Below are positions 43,559 through 56,491 of a stretch of DNA of 64,000 nt, piece by piece. A model generated the notes under the pieces. That model was not told the origin of the DNA. It ran no database searches and saw nothing but the letters and a program-made list of their open reading frames with translations. The position numbers and the translations under genes are program-made. This DNA is from Clostridia bacterium. GTDB taxonomy: Bacteria > Bacillota > Clostridia > UBA1381. Each line of letters opens with the position of its first letter. Positions within the stretch are counted from its first letter, which is position 1. The stretch covers positions 1 to 64,000 of the forward strand of contig CAADTH010000018.1 in the NCBI GenBank assembly GCA_900751885.1, written 5' to 3'.

Positions 43559-44914
43559 GTGCAGATACCAGACGAGTTTAAAAATAGAATGCAATCGATG
43601 CTCAAAGGAGACTATCCGGCGTTTTTGCAGGCATTCACACAAGGTGGAGAGCATACGGCAATTCGAATCAATGTATTAAAACAGAATGCACGCGAAAGTA
43701 TTTTTGCGGTCGCTGGACAGCTGGAGCCTGTGCCATGGTGTCCGGACGGATATTATACGGACAAGTCCAAGCTTTCCGGCAGGCATCCCTATCACATAGC
43801 AGGACTTTTTTATTTTCAGGAGCCGTCTGCCATGGCGGTAGTTGAAGCGCTTGCGATTGAACCGGACGATAGGGTGCTCGATCTCTGTGCGGCGCCGGGA
43901 GGGAAAGCCACGCAGGCCGGTGTGAAGCTTCAAGGAAGCGGACTGTTGGTGGCAAATGAAATCATTTCAAAGCGGTCGGCAGTTCTCGCGGAAAACATAG
44001 AGCGCATGGGGATTCGAAACGCGGTCGTAACCAATGAGTCGCCGGAGAAGCTGACAGCATATTTCCCAAGCTTTTTTGATAAAATCATTGTGGATGCGCC
44101 CTGCTCTGGGGAGGGAATGTTTCGAAAAGAACCGCAGGCAGTTACCGAATGGAGCGAAGAGCATACACGCTCTTGCGCAGTTCGTCAAGCGGCGATTTTA
44201 GATTCTGCCGCACAGATGCTTGCGCCGGGAGGGAAACTTGTATATTCCACCTGTACCTTTGCACCGTGCGAAAATGAAGGTGTCGTCGACGCCCTTTTGT
44301 CGCGCCATCCAGAGCTTTCCCTATGCGAAATTTCAGGGATGGACATGCTTCCGTGTGGAAATGGCGATTGGGTAGATTCGCAGTGGGATTTAACAAATAC
44401 AAAGCGCATTTTTCCGCATACCAATCGTGGGGAAGGTCATTTTCTGGCGCTCTTTGAGAAAAAAAGGCAAAAAAATGTTTCACATGAAACAACATTGCAA
44501 AAGGAAGAGAAAAAAGCAGTCTGGTATCGGGAATTTGAAAAACAGTTCCTCAATATCAAATTAGATGGGCAAATCATTTCCTTCGGAGACCATCTTTACC
44601 TCAAGCCTTCTGATACTGGAGATTTTACGGGGATTCGAATTGTGCGCCCGGGACTGCATTTGGGGATTTGCAAAAAGGGACGTTTCGAGCCGTCCCACGC
44701 GCTTTTATATACCCTATCTAGGCAGAATATCAAAAACACCCTGTCGTTTCAGCTTGATGCAGATGAAATTGGAAGGTACCTTCGAGGTGAGACGCTGTCG
44801 TGTGATTGGAGCGGCTGGGGAGCGGTATGTGCAGATGAATATCCGCTTGGGTGGGGGAAAGCATCGGGTGGGATTTTGAAAAATCATTTTCCTAAGTTTA
44901 TGCGGTTAAAATAG
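43559..44914 (+). CDS. RsmF/NOL1-NOP2-sun family RNA (cytosine-5) methyltransferase
   Basis: 451-residue SAM-dependent enzyme that makes m5C in rRNA or tRNA. SAM motif DLCAAPGGKATQAG, then the two catalytic Cys motifs VDAPCSGEGMFRK and YSTCTFAPCENEGVV. A C-terminal PUA-like region follows (GETLSCDWSGWGAVCADEYPLGWGKASGG), as in RsmF. GTG 43559 has AGAGGTG 7 bp upstream. A parS-like site lies inside at 44476-44491. It is the first of two rightward genes sitting between rpoC and the str operon. Confidence 0.9.
   Translation: MQIPDEFKNRMQSMLKGDYPAFLQAFTQGGEHTAIRINVLKQNARESIFAVAGQLEPVPWCPDGYYTDKSKLSGRHPYHIAGLFYFQEPSAMAVVEALAIEPDDRVLDLCAAPGGKATQAGVKLQGSGLLVANEIISKRSAVLAENIERMGIRNAVVTNESPEKLTAYFPSFFDKIIVDAPCSGEGMFRKEPQAVTEWSEEHTRSCAVRQAAILDSAAQMLAPGGKLVYSTCTFAPCENEGVVDALLSRHPELSLCEISGMDMLPCGNGDWVDSQWDLTNTKRIFPHTNRGEGHFLALFEKKRQKNVSHETTLQKEEKKAVWYREFEKQFLNIKLDGQIISFGDHLYLKPSDTGDFTGIRIVRPGLHLGICKKGRFEPSHALLYTLSRQNIKNTLSFQLDADEIGRYLRGETLSCDWSGWGAVCADEYPLGWGKASGGILKNHFPKFMRLK
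44476..44491. other. parS-like site 4, inside the RNA methyltransferase gene
   Basis: TGTTTCACATGAAACA, one mismatch at position 9. It lies in the linker between the methyltransferase and PUA-like parts, encoding NVSHET. Confidence 0.75.
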
Positions 44915-44949
44915 AGGGACATGGGACTTGTTTCCGGAGGTGAGCAACG

Positions 44950-45456
44950 CTGAGACGGGTATTGATTATAGGAGGAAATGGTTGTGGAAAGACTACCTTT
45001 GCACAAAAACTGTCTGATAGACTGAACCTGCCTTTGGTTCATTTGGATACACTATATTGGACAGATGGTTGGAAGCCTGTTGCCGACGAAATATTTGATG
45101 AGCAATTATTATGTGAGCTAATCAAGCCTGTATGGATGATAGAGGGTAATATTGCGCGTACAATACCATTGCGCCTGCAATACTGTGATACTGTCATTTA
45201 TATGGATTTCCCTCGGATACGTTGTCTGTGGGGTGTCATACAAAGAGTTTTGAAAAATTATGGGGAAAGCCGCTTTGATATGGGCGGATATTGCCCTGAA
45301 AAGCTTGATATGCAAAAGCTCAAATTCTTTTTGAGCGTATGGGCTTCTCACAAAAAGAAGCGCCGACACTTTTACGCGATGCTAGACAGCGTAAATTGTC
45401 AAGTTATCATTCTAAAAAACCGCAGACAGACAAGACAATTCTTACAAAACTTATAA
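44950..45456 (+). CDS. P-loop adenylate kinase-like (FlaR/topology-modulation type) protein with likely CTG start
   Basis: About 168 residues. P-loop GGNGCGKTT near the start, then LPLVHLDTLYWTDGWK and EGNIARTIPLRLQYCDTVIYMDFPR, a pattern of the 'DNA topology modulation protein' group of small kinases. Substrate unknown. The first beta-strand reads RRVLIIGGNG only if translation starts at CTG 44950, which has GGAGG 9 bp upstream; the nearest standard start, TTG 44962, has no ribosome site in range and would clip the strand. It ends 50 bp before the rpoC terminator. Confidence 0.75.
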   Translation: MRRVLIIGGNGCGKTTFAQKLSDRLNLPLVHLDTLYWTDGWKPVADEIFDEQLLCELIKPVWMIEGNIARTIPLRLQYCDTVIYMDFPRIRCLWGVIQRVLKNYGESRFDMGGYCPEKLDMQKLKFFLSVWASHKKKRRHFYAMLDSVNCQVIILKNRRQTRQFLQNL

Positions 45457-45509
45457 TTCTGTTGTTTGCTTGCCACACAGTAAGCAGTAAGGATCGACGA
45501 TAAAGGGAA

Positions 45510-45560
45510 AATAAACAAAAAAGGAATGAAGGCTCTGCCTTCATTCCTTTTTTGTTTATT
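45510..45560 (-). terminator. Terminator of rpoBC (bidirectional)
   Basis: A 24-bp perfect stem (45510-45533 / 45537-45560) with a 3-nt loop and A/T-rich ends; it overlaps the rpoC stop codon and also ends the convergent kinase-like gene. Confidence 0.92.
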
Positions 45561-48500
45561 GAATTTCTGCCTCAGGAATTTCCCTTCCATCCACAGTAAT
45601 ATCGATGTCCTTATAAATCGGCATACCGGTTCCCGCAGGAATCAGCTTACCGATAATCACATTTTCCTTGAGTCCCATCAATGGGTCGACCTTACCCTTG
45701 ATTGCCGCGTCTGTGAGAACCTTTGTGGTCTCCTGGAATGATGCTGCAGACAAGAATGACTCTGTCGCAAGGGATGCTTTTGTGATACCCAGAAGCACCG
45801 GTGAGTAGGTCGCATGCTGACCTCCGCCATTTTCATCCAGCCGCTTGTTCGCATCATTGAGCTCAAAGATATCCACAAGCGAACCGATAAGAAGGTTGGT
45901 GTCTCCCGCATCCTCTACACGAACCTTGCGCAACATCTGCCGTGTGATGATTTCCACGTGCTTATCGTTGATATCCACACCCTGCATCCGGTACACGCGT
46001 TGTACTTCACGTGTGATATACACCTGTACTGCGTGTGGACCCTTGATGCGCAGGATATCGTTCGGATTGACAGAACCGGTTGTGATTTCGTCTCCGGAAT
46101 CAATCACATCGCCGTCGTGCACCTTGATGGTAGAGCCATACGGAATCGCATAAGTCCGGCTGTCGCCGATTTCATCGTTTGTGACGATAACCTCACGTTT
46201 TTTCTTGGTATCGCTGACCGTGACCGTACCGGCGATTTCAGAGATGATAGCAAGTCCCTTTGGTTTTCTTGCCTCAAACAACTCCTCGATACGAGGAAGA
46301 CCTTGTGTGATATCGCTTCCTGACGCAACACCGCCGGCATGGAAGGTACGCATTGTAAGCTGTGTACCAGGCTCACCGATGGATTGTGCGGCAATGATAC
46401 CGACAGATTCCCCGACATTCACGAGGTCGCCCGTTGCAAGGTTTGCACCATAGCATTTGGAGCAGACACCAACGCGGCTCTCGCAGGTGAGGACGCTTCG
46501 GATATATACCTTTTTGATGCCCGCCGCGATAATCGAAGTTGCCTGATCGTCTGAAATCAATTCGTCCTTGTGCGCTAAAAGCTCTCCAGTCTCTGGATGA
46601 ACGATATCCTCCATTGCCACACGACCGAGAATTCGGTCAAACAGCGGTTCGATGCTTTCCTTGCCATCCGTGATTTCTGATACCCATTCCCCTGTCTGTG
46701 TGCCACAATCGACCTCACGGACAATAACATCCTGACTGACATCAACGAGACGGCGGGTTAGATACCCAGAATCGGCGGTACGAAGCGCTGTATCCGTAAG
46801 ACCCTTTCGCGCTCCGTGGGAGGAGATGAAGTACTCCAGTACGTTCAGACCCTCACGGAAGTTCGCGCGGATTGGAATTTCGACGGTTCGTCCAGAGGTA
46901 TCCGCCATCAGACCACGCATCGCGGCAAGCTGACGAATCTGGTTGACACTACCACGCGCACCGGAGTCTGCCATCATGTAGATTGGGTTAAATTCACCCA
47001 AATGCTCCATCATGGCGTCGGTGACGTCACCGCTGGCTTTTGACCACGTCTTGATGACTTGCTGATAGCGCTCTTCGTCTGTTAAGAGACCGCGCTTGAA
47101 CTGTCGTACAATTTTATCGATATCCTCTTCAGCCTTTGCAAGGATTTCTTTTTTCTTTTCAGGAACCTCGATATCCGCCACACTGACGGTGATCGCGCCT
47201 CTTGTGGAATATTTGAATCCGGTCGCCTTGATTGCGTCGAGCATCACAGCGGTATCGCTCGTGCCATGAACACGGATACAGCGGTCAATGATTTTTCCAA
47301 GCTGCTTTTTGCCGACGACAAAGTTGATTTCAAGGTCAAACGCTGTTTCAGGATTTGTCCTGTCCACATATCCCAAATCCTGCGGAATATGCTGGTTGAA
47401 GATGATCCGGCCAACGGTCGCTTCGATAAGCTTTGATTGCGTGCCGTCTTCATTTTCCACGCGTACCTTGATTGGCGCGTGCAGTCCGACTGCCTTATTA
47501 TCGTATGCAAGGAGTGCCTCGTCGAACGATGAGAATACTTTATTTTCCCCAATCTCATCATGCTTGACGATGGTGAGGTAATAGCTTCCCAAAACCATAT
47601 CCTGCGTCGGAACCGTGACAGGATGTCCGTCCTGCGGCTTTAGCAGGTTGTTTGCAGATAACATCAAAAAGCGTGCTTCTGCCTGTGCCTCAGGCGAAAG
47701 CGGTACGTGAACCGCCATCTGGTCACCGTCAAAGTCTGCATTGTACGCAGTACATACCAAAGGATGAAGCTTGAGTGCCTTTCCATCCACAAGCTTTGGC
47801 TCGAATGCCTGAATGCCAAGTCTGTGAAGCGTAGGAGCACGGTTTAAAAGCACCGGATGCTCCTTGATAACGTCCTCGAGCACATCCCAAACCTCCGGTT
47901 TGACGCGCTCTACCATACGCTTTGCGCTTTTAATATTGTGTGCAAGTCCCTTTGCCACAAGCTCCTTCATGACAAACGGCTTAAACAGCTCGAGCGCCAT
48001 CTCCTTTGGAAGCCCACACTGATAAATTTTCATCTCAGGACCGACAACGATAACCGAACGGCCGGAATAGTCAACACGCTTTCCCAAAAGGTTCTGGCGG
48101 AACCGTCCCTGCTTTCCTTTTAACAGGTCAGACAGTGACTTGAGCGCGCGGTTTCCAGGGCCTGTCACAGTACGACCGCGGCGTCCGTTATTGATTAGTG
48201 CATCCACGGCTTCCTGGAGCATTCTTTTTTCATTTCGAATAATGATATCTGGTGCGCCAAGCTCTAACAAGCGGCGCAAACGGTTATTTCGATTGATAAC
48301 TCGTCGATATAAATCATTTAAATCACTCGTTGCGAACCGTCCGCCGTCTAATTGTACCATTGGACGAAGATCCGGCGGAATCACCGGAATCACAGAGAGA
48401 ATCATCCATTCCGGACGGTTACCGGATAGGCGGAATGCTTCCACAATCTCCAGGCGCTTGATGATACGCGCCTTTTTCTGTCCCTGTGCGCCTTCAAGCT

Positions 48501-49080
48501 CATCCTTGAGCTCTTTGGAAAGCGCTTCAAGATCAATTTTCTCCAAAAGCTCACGGATTGCCTCCGCACCCATACCTGCTTTGAATTTATCGCCGTATTT
48601 ATCGTATGCTTCGCGGTATTCCTGCTCTGTGAGAATTTGATTTTGTATCAGGTTTGACTTGCCTGCGTCGATGACGATATAGGATGCAAAATATAGTACC
48701 TTTTCCAAATGGCGCGGGGATAAATCCAAAATGAGTCCCATGCTCGACGGCACGCCCTTAAAATACCAAATGTGTGATACCGGCGTCGCAAGCTCAATAT
48801 GCCCCATCCGTTCCCGGCGAACCTTTGACTTGGTAACCTCCACGCCACATCGGTCACAGACAACGCCTTTATATCTAATTTTCTTGTATTTACCACAGTG
48901 ACATTCCCAGTCCTTCTGCGGACCAAAAATTCTCTCACAAAACAGACCGTCACGCTCTGGCTTCAGGGTACGGTAGTTGATTGTTTCCGGTTTCTTGACC
49001 TCGCCGTGAGACCATTCACGAATGACTTCCGGAGAAGCAAGACCGATTTTGATTGCTTCAAAGCTGTTGAACTCTAACAT
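45556..49080 (-). CDS. rpoC: DNA-directed RNA polymerase beta' subunit
   Basis: 1174-residue catalytic subunit. The N-terminal zinc site has Cys60, Cys62, Cys75, Cys78; NADFDGDQM near residue 450 binds the catalytic magnesium; the second zinc site appears as SRVGVCSKCYG near the C-terminal third. Length fits the compact Firmicutes form. The start lies 63 bp after rpoB. After rpoC come two convergent genes rather than the usual rpsL. Confidence 0.99.
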   Translation of the reverse strand: MLEFNSFEAIKIGLASPEVIREWSHGEVKKPETINYRTLKPERDGLFCERIFGPQKDWECHCGKYKKIRYKGVVCDRCGVEVTKSKVRRERMGHIELATPVSHIWYFKGVPSSMGLILDLSPRHLEKVLYFASYIVIDAGKSNLIQNQILTEQEYREAYDKYGDKFKAGMGAEAIRELLEKIDLEALSKELKDELEGAQGQKKARIIKRLEIVEAFRLSGNRPEWMILSVIPVIPPDLRPMVQLDGGRFATSDLNDLYRRVINRNNRLRRLLELGAPDIIIRNEKRMLQEAVDALINNGRRGRTVTGPGNRALKSLSDLLKGKQGRFRQNLLGKRVDYSGRSVIVVGPEMKIYQCGLPKEMALELFKPFVMKELVAKGLAHNIKSAKRMVERVKPEVWDVLEDVIKEHPVLLNRAPTLHRLGIQAFEPKLVDGKALKLHPLVCTAYNADFDGDQMAVHVPLSPEAQAEARFLMLSANNLLKPQDGHPVTVPTQDMVLGSYYLTIVKHDEIGENKVFSSFDEALLAYDNKAVGLHAPIKVRVENEDGTQSKLIEATVGRIIFNQHIPQDLGYVDRTNPETAFDLEINFVVGKKQLGKIIDRCIRVHGTSDTAVMLDAIKATGFKYSTRGAITVSVADIEVPEKKKEILAKAEEDIDKIVRQFKRGLLTDEERYQQVIKTWSKASGDVTDAMMEHLGEFNPIYMMADSGARGSVNQIRQLAAMRGLMADTSGRTVEIPIRANFREGLNVLEYFISSHGARKGLTDTALRTADSGYLTRRLVDVSQDVIVREVDCGTQTGEWVSEITDGKESIEPLFDRILGRVAMEDIVHPETGELLAHKDELISDDQATSIIAAGIKKVYIRSVLTCESRVGVCSKCYGANLATGDLVNVGESVGIIAAQSIGEPGTQLTMRTFHAGGVASGSDITQGLPRIEELFEARKPKGLAIISEIAGTVTVSDTKKKREVIVTNDEIGDSRTYAIPYGSTIKVHDGDVIDSGDEITTGSVNPNDILRIKGPHAVQVYITREVQRVYRMQGVDINDKHVEIITRQMLRKVRVEDAGDTNLLIGSLVDIFELNDANKRLDENGGGQHATYSPVLLGITKASLATESFLSAASFQETTKVLTDAAIKGKVDPLMGLKENVIIGKLIPAGTGMPIYKDIDITVDGREIPEAEIQ

Positions 49081-49143
49081 AAAAAACCTCCACTTCTTAT
49101 TGAGGGGACCATGGCGGAGACACGCCCCGCCTTTTTCTATGAA

Positions 49144-52914
<3,771 letters not shown>

Positions 52915-53261
52915 GAATGAATCACCTCGTTAATTTTATCGTGACCAAATATAAAATGATATTTTATATGTTGTATCTAAAACCCCGCCAAAAAAAGCGC
53001 AGATGGCCTTCCTTGCTCGCCCTGGGGTGGATGCAAAAGAAAAGATACGTCCAAAAATAATTTTTCTCCGAATGGACTACTTGATTTTTGCGTATGCTTA
53101 TGATATAATAATTATTGTAGTAAATCTGCCATTTGAGGATACTACGCCCATCATAAGTCTATAATACAAATATTAATGATATCATAGAAGAGGCGATATG
53201 TCAACGGCATATTGCGTTTTTTTTGCGTTTTTCCAATGGAAAAAGCGGAAGGAGGAGTATT
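52915..53261. promoter_or_regulatory. rpoB-dnaD divergent region with facing promoters
   Basis: About 350 bp without a gene. The leftward rpoB promoter is TTGACA (53199-53204), 17 bp, TATCAT (53176-53181). The rightward dnaD promoter is TTGATT (53082-53087), 17 bp, TATAAT (53105-53110). Their starts point at each other, so the first parts of the two transcripts overlap in antisense, and rpoB gets a leader of roughly 250 nt. No DnaA boxes are present. Confidence 0.7.
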
Positions 53262-54278
53262 ATGGCACAGTTTCATCTCACGTCCGGCGGCTATACGCCA
53301 GTGCCTGACTACTTTATAGAACACTGTATGCCCCAGGCAAATGGTATTTTCGTGAAGGTATATCTATATGCGCTTTCCCTCGCCGCAAAGGGAAGGGAAG
53401 CGTCATACGGACAGATCGCGGACAAGCTTTGCATTTTAGAGTCAGATGTGGTGCAGGCATTTGCGTTTTGGGAGAAGCAGGGACTTTTGAAGCAGGACAG
53501 GCAGACTGTCACGCTGATAGAACGTGTGCAGGATGGCGCAATAGTACAATCCGAGAATAAGCCGGTTGTAAACGAGCCGGTGAAGCAAGTGAAACCACCG
53601 GCATCATCTGTACACCAGAACTATGACAGTGCGGATATCGCCAGGGAAATCGAAAAAAATCAGGCACTTTCACAGATGTGCATGGTCGCACAGGGACTTT
53701 TGGGAAAAACCTTAAGCGCGAATGATATGAAAATGCTCTATTCCTTTTATGATTGGCTGGGATTTCCTCCCGAGGTCATCTTGATGCTTCTAGAGTATTG
53801 CGTCGGTCTTGGCAAGCGCAATATGAAGTACATAGAAAAGGTCGCAATCTCATGGAGTGAAGCGGGTGTCAATACCATAGAGGCGGCACAAAAATATATC
53901 GTCAACCAGAAGAAGAAGAAGGATATTTTCTATCAGGTCAGAAAAGAACTTGGCATTTTAGACCGCGCTTTGACGCAGGCAGAGGAACGTTACATTACCA
54001 CATGGCATGACGAGTATCATATGGCGCCGGAGATGATTTGTAAGGCGTATGAATGCTGTGTGCTTCAAATTAATAAACTTTCCATGCCATATATGGATAA
54101 GATTTTGGCGAGATGGAACAGGGAGGGCATTCACACGACAGCAGATGCCGACCGTGACAGCAGCACATTCCACACAGGAAAAGGGGCACAGCAGATTCAG
54201 ACGGCGGCATCTTCCGGCTCCTATGACTATGATGCGCTGGAGCGTCAGATGTGGGAGAAGTTGGAGGGCGGCAAGTAA
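53262..54278 (+). CDS. DnaD-like primosome protein
   Basis: 338 residues with an N-terminal winged-helix region (about 1-80, ending in AFWEKQGLLKQD) and two tandem DnaD/DnaB_2 helical domains (about 130-210, LYSFYDWLGFPPEVILMLLEYC; and 225-300, ERYITTWHDEYHMAPEMICKAYE). It should help load the DnaB-type helicase with the DnaI-like loader found at 12.6-13.6 kb; the two genes are usually adjacent in Clostridia. ATG 53262 follows GAAGGAGGAG. Single gene with its own promoter. Confidence 0.9.
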   Translation: MAQFHLTSGGYTPVPDYFIEHCMPQANGIFVKVYLYALSLAAKGREASYGQIADKLCILESDVVQAFAFWEKQGLLKQDRQTVTLIERVQDGAIVQSENKPVVNEPVKQVKPPASSVHQNYDSADIAREIEKNQALSQMCMVAQGLLGKTLSANDMKMLYSFYDWLGFPPEVILMLLEYCVGLGKRNMKYIEKVAISWSEAGVNTIEAAQKYIVNQKKKKDIFYQVRKELGILDRALTQAEERYITTWHDEYHMAPEMICKAYECCVLQINKLSMPYMDKILARWNREGIHTTADADRDSSTFHTGKGAQQIQTAASSGSYDYDALERQMWEKLEGGK

Positions 54279-54418
54279 GAGATGGAAGGATTTCGGCGAT
54301 AGGAAATTTGCGGTATGAAATAACATATTTTTACCTATAATAATGGTAGTTGTACAGGATATACAGAGCAAAGCAGATTACTGTGTGAAATTTTTATCAC
54401 GTTTTTGGGAAATTTTAC

Positions 54419-54447
54419 TTGAAAAAACGCAGGTGTTGGGATACAAT
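54419..54447 (+). promoter_or_regulatory. Sigma-A promoter of the pgk-tpi gene
   Basis: TTGAAA (54419-54424), 17-bp spacer, TACAAT (54442-54447). A hairpin ACGGCAG / CTGCCGT (54461-54477) follows in the leader and may stabilise the mRNA. Confidence 0.85.
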
Positions 54448-54510
54448 AGGCTTAAATTAGACGGCAGTTTCTGCCGTGTGCAAAAATAATAGGAAGAGGT
54501 GCATACCAAA

Positions 54511-56457
54511 ATGATGAACAAAATGAGTGTGGAGGACATTGCAGTAGAAGGCAAGAAGGTCCTTGTCAGATGCGATTTTAACGTGCCGCTCGACGAAAAT
54601 GGCAATATTACGGATGAAAACCGTATCGTCGGCGCGCTTCCAACCATCAAATATTTGATAGAAAACAACGCAAAGGTGATTCTCTGTTCCCATATGGGAC
54701 GTCCAAAGGGAGAATTTAATCCAAAATACAGCCTTGCGCCGGTGGCAAAGAGACTGTCTGAAAAATTAGGAAAAGAAGTCGTCATGGCGAAGGATGTAAT
54801 TGGAGAGGACGCAAAGGCGGCAACTGCCAATATGAAGGACGGCGATGTTGTTTTACTGGAGAATGTGCGTTTTCATAAGGAAGAGACAAAAAATGACCCG
54901 GCGTTTGCGAAAGAGCTTGCGTCCCTTGCAGACGTTTTTGTCAATGATGCGTTCGGTACCGCACACCGTGCCCATGCGTCCACAGAGGGCGTATCCCATT
55001 ACCTTCCTTCCGTATGCGGCTATCTGATTCAGAAGGAGCTGGATGTCATGGGGAAAGCGCTTGCTGACCCTGCACGTCCGTTCGTTGCAATTTTGGGCGG
55101 CGCGAAGGTGTCTGATAAAATCGGCGTGATTGAGAACCTGCTCGACAAGGTGGATTCCCTGATTATCGGTGGAGGTATGGCATATACCTTCCTGAAGGCA
55201 AAAGGATACCACATCGGAAATTCCCTGTGTGAGGACGAGAAGATTGACCTTGCAAAGGAATTGATGAAAAAAGCAGAAACAAAGGGCGTCAATCTGATGC
55301 TCCCGGTTGGAAGCATTGTCGCGGACGACTTTTCAAACGATGCAAATCAGAAATATGTTCCATCCGACGCAATGCCGGACGGCTGGAGCGGTATGGATAT
55401 TGGAAATACGACAATCGAGCAGTTCTCTAAGGTAATCAAAAAGGCAAAGACTGTCATCTGGAACGGACCGATGGGCGTGTTTGAGTTTCCGAACTTTGCA
55501 AACGGAACAAAGGCAATCGCGGCGGCAGTAGCAGACGCTGGAAAGAATGGTGCAATCACAATTATCGGCGGCGGCGATAGCGCGGCGGCAGTGGAACAGC
55601 TCGGATTTGCGGATCAAATGACACATATTTCCACAGGCGGCGGAGCGAGTCTTGAATTTTTGGAGGGTAAGCTTTTGCCGGGTATCACCTGCCTGATGGA
55701 TTCCAACAAAAAAAAAATAATTGCGGGTAACTGGAAAATGAACAAGCTTCCATCTGAGACGGAAGCATTTGTGAAAGAGATTGCGAAGGTGACGGAGGGT
55801 GCCGAGTGCGACGTAGTCGTCTGTACGCCGTATGTCTGCCTTGAAGCGGCAATTCGCGGCGCAAAGGGAACCCATGTCAAAGTGGGGGCTGAGAACCTGC
55901 ACTTTGAGGACAAGGGCGCGTATACAGGCGAAGTCAGCGCAGACATGCTTTTGGATATGGGAGTAGACTATGTCATCATCGGACACAGTGAGCGCAGACA
56001 GTATTTTGCGGAAACCGATGAAACTGTCAATAAAAAGATGAAAAAAGCGCTTTCCAAAGGACTTGTTCCGATTGTCTGTGTGGGTGAGCACCTGGAAGAT
56101 CGTGAAGCGGGTATCACCACAGAGTTGATTCGCCAGCAGACAAAGCTTGCATTTGCAGGAATAGAAGCGGAGGATGCGGCAAAGGTTGTCGTCGCATATG
56201 AACCGATTTGGGCAATTGGCACAGGCAAAACCGCAACAGCAGAGCAGGCGGAGGAAGTCTGTGCGGCAATCCGTGCGGTTCTCACAGAGCTGTATGGACG
56301 CGCAGCTGCAAAAATGGTATGTATCCAGTACGGCGGCAGTATGAATGCGGCAAACGCGGCAGAGCTTCTCTCCATGAAAAATATCGATGGCGGATTGATT
56401 GGCGGCGCGAGCCTGAAGGCGCCTGATTTTGCGACCATTGTAAAAGCGGCAAGATAA
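54511..56457 (+). CDS. pgk-tpi: Fused phosphoglycerate kinase-triosephosphate isomerase
   Basis: 648 residues in one frame. Residues 1-399 are a full PGK (DFNVPLD, SHMGRPKG, GGAKVSDKI, GGGDSAAAV). From about 402, a full TIM follows (IIAGNWKMN with the catalytic Lys, GHSERR with His, AYEPIWAIGTGKTAT with Glu, ending VKAAR). There is no stop, ribosome site or separate tpi start between them; an in-frame ATG (55697) lacks a ribosome site. The junction is a run of ten A (55708-55717): one A fewer would stop the PGK at once, one more would stop it four codons later. A covalent PGK-TIM enzyme is known from Thermotoga maritima. ATG 54511 follows GGAAGAGG. Confidence 0.95.
   Translation: MMNKMSVEDIAVEGKKVLVRCDFNVPLDENGNITDENRIVGALPTIKYLIENNAKVILCSHMGRPKGEFNPKYSLAPVAKRLSEKLGKEVVMAKDVIGEDAKAATANMKDGDVVLLENVRFHKEETKNDPAFAKELASLADVFVNDAFGTAHRAHASTEGVSHYLPSVCGYLIQKELDVMGKALADPARPFVAILGGAKVSDKIGVIENLLDKVDSLIIGGGMAYTFLKAKGYHIGNSLCEDEKIDLAKELMKKAETKGVNLMLPVGSIVADDFSNDANQKYVPSDAMPDGWSGMDIGNTTIEQFSKVIKKAKTVIWNGPMGVFEFPNFANGTKAIAAAVADAGKNGAITIIGGGDSAAAVEQLGFADQMTHISTGGGASLEFLEGKLLPGITCLMDSNKKKIIAGNWKMNKLPSETEAFVKEIAKVTEGAECDVVVCTPYVCLEAAIRGAKGTHVKVGAENLHFEDKGAYTGEVSADMLLDMGVDYVIIGHSERRQYFAETDETVNKKMKKALSKGLVPIVCVGEHLEDREAGITTELIRQQTKLAFAGIEAEDAAKVVVAYEPIWAIGTGKTATAEQAEEVCAAIRAVLTELYGRAAAKMVCIQYGGSMNAANAAELLSMKNIDGGLIGGASLKAPDFATIVKAAR
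55708..55717 (+). other. A10 slippery run at the PGK-TIM junction
   Basis: Ten consecutive A residues read as three Lys codons and the first base of Ile. Loss of one A in the RNA gives AAA TAA; gain of one A gives a stop four codons on (GGG TAA). Both would release PGK alone. Confidence 0.7.
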
Positions 56458-56463
56458 CAAGCT

Positions 56464-56491
56464 GGGGCGGACATCATGTTCGCCCCATTTT
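56464..56491 (+). terminator. Hairpin/weak terminator between pgk-tpi and gpmI
   Basis: Stem GGGGCGGACAT / ATGTTCGCCCC with one G-T pair, followed by ATTTT. The short T-run suggests partial termination, with readthrough into gpmI. Confidence 0.6.

Noticed and set aside
52915..53261. rpoB-dnaD gap as the replication origin because gene direction changes here
   Set aside because: No DnaA box was found in it; the 16.5-kb region is far richer.
55708..55717. A10 run as a plain sequencing error that fuses two genes
   Set aside because: With 9 A the tpi frame would have no start codon or ribosome site nearby, so fusion is the better reading; kept as a check in the findings.
55697..55740. Separate tpi gene starting at the in-frame ATG 55697
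   Set aside because: No ribosome site within range, and the reading frame is continuous with pgk.
55333..56460. Leftward open frame of 375 codons opposite the TIM part
   Set aside because: Antisense to conserved TIM sequence, Cys-rich low-quality translation and no ribosome site.
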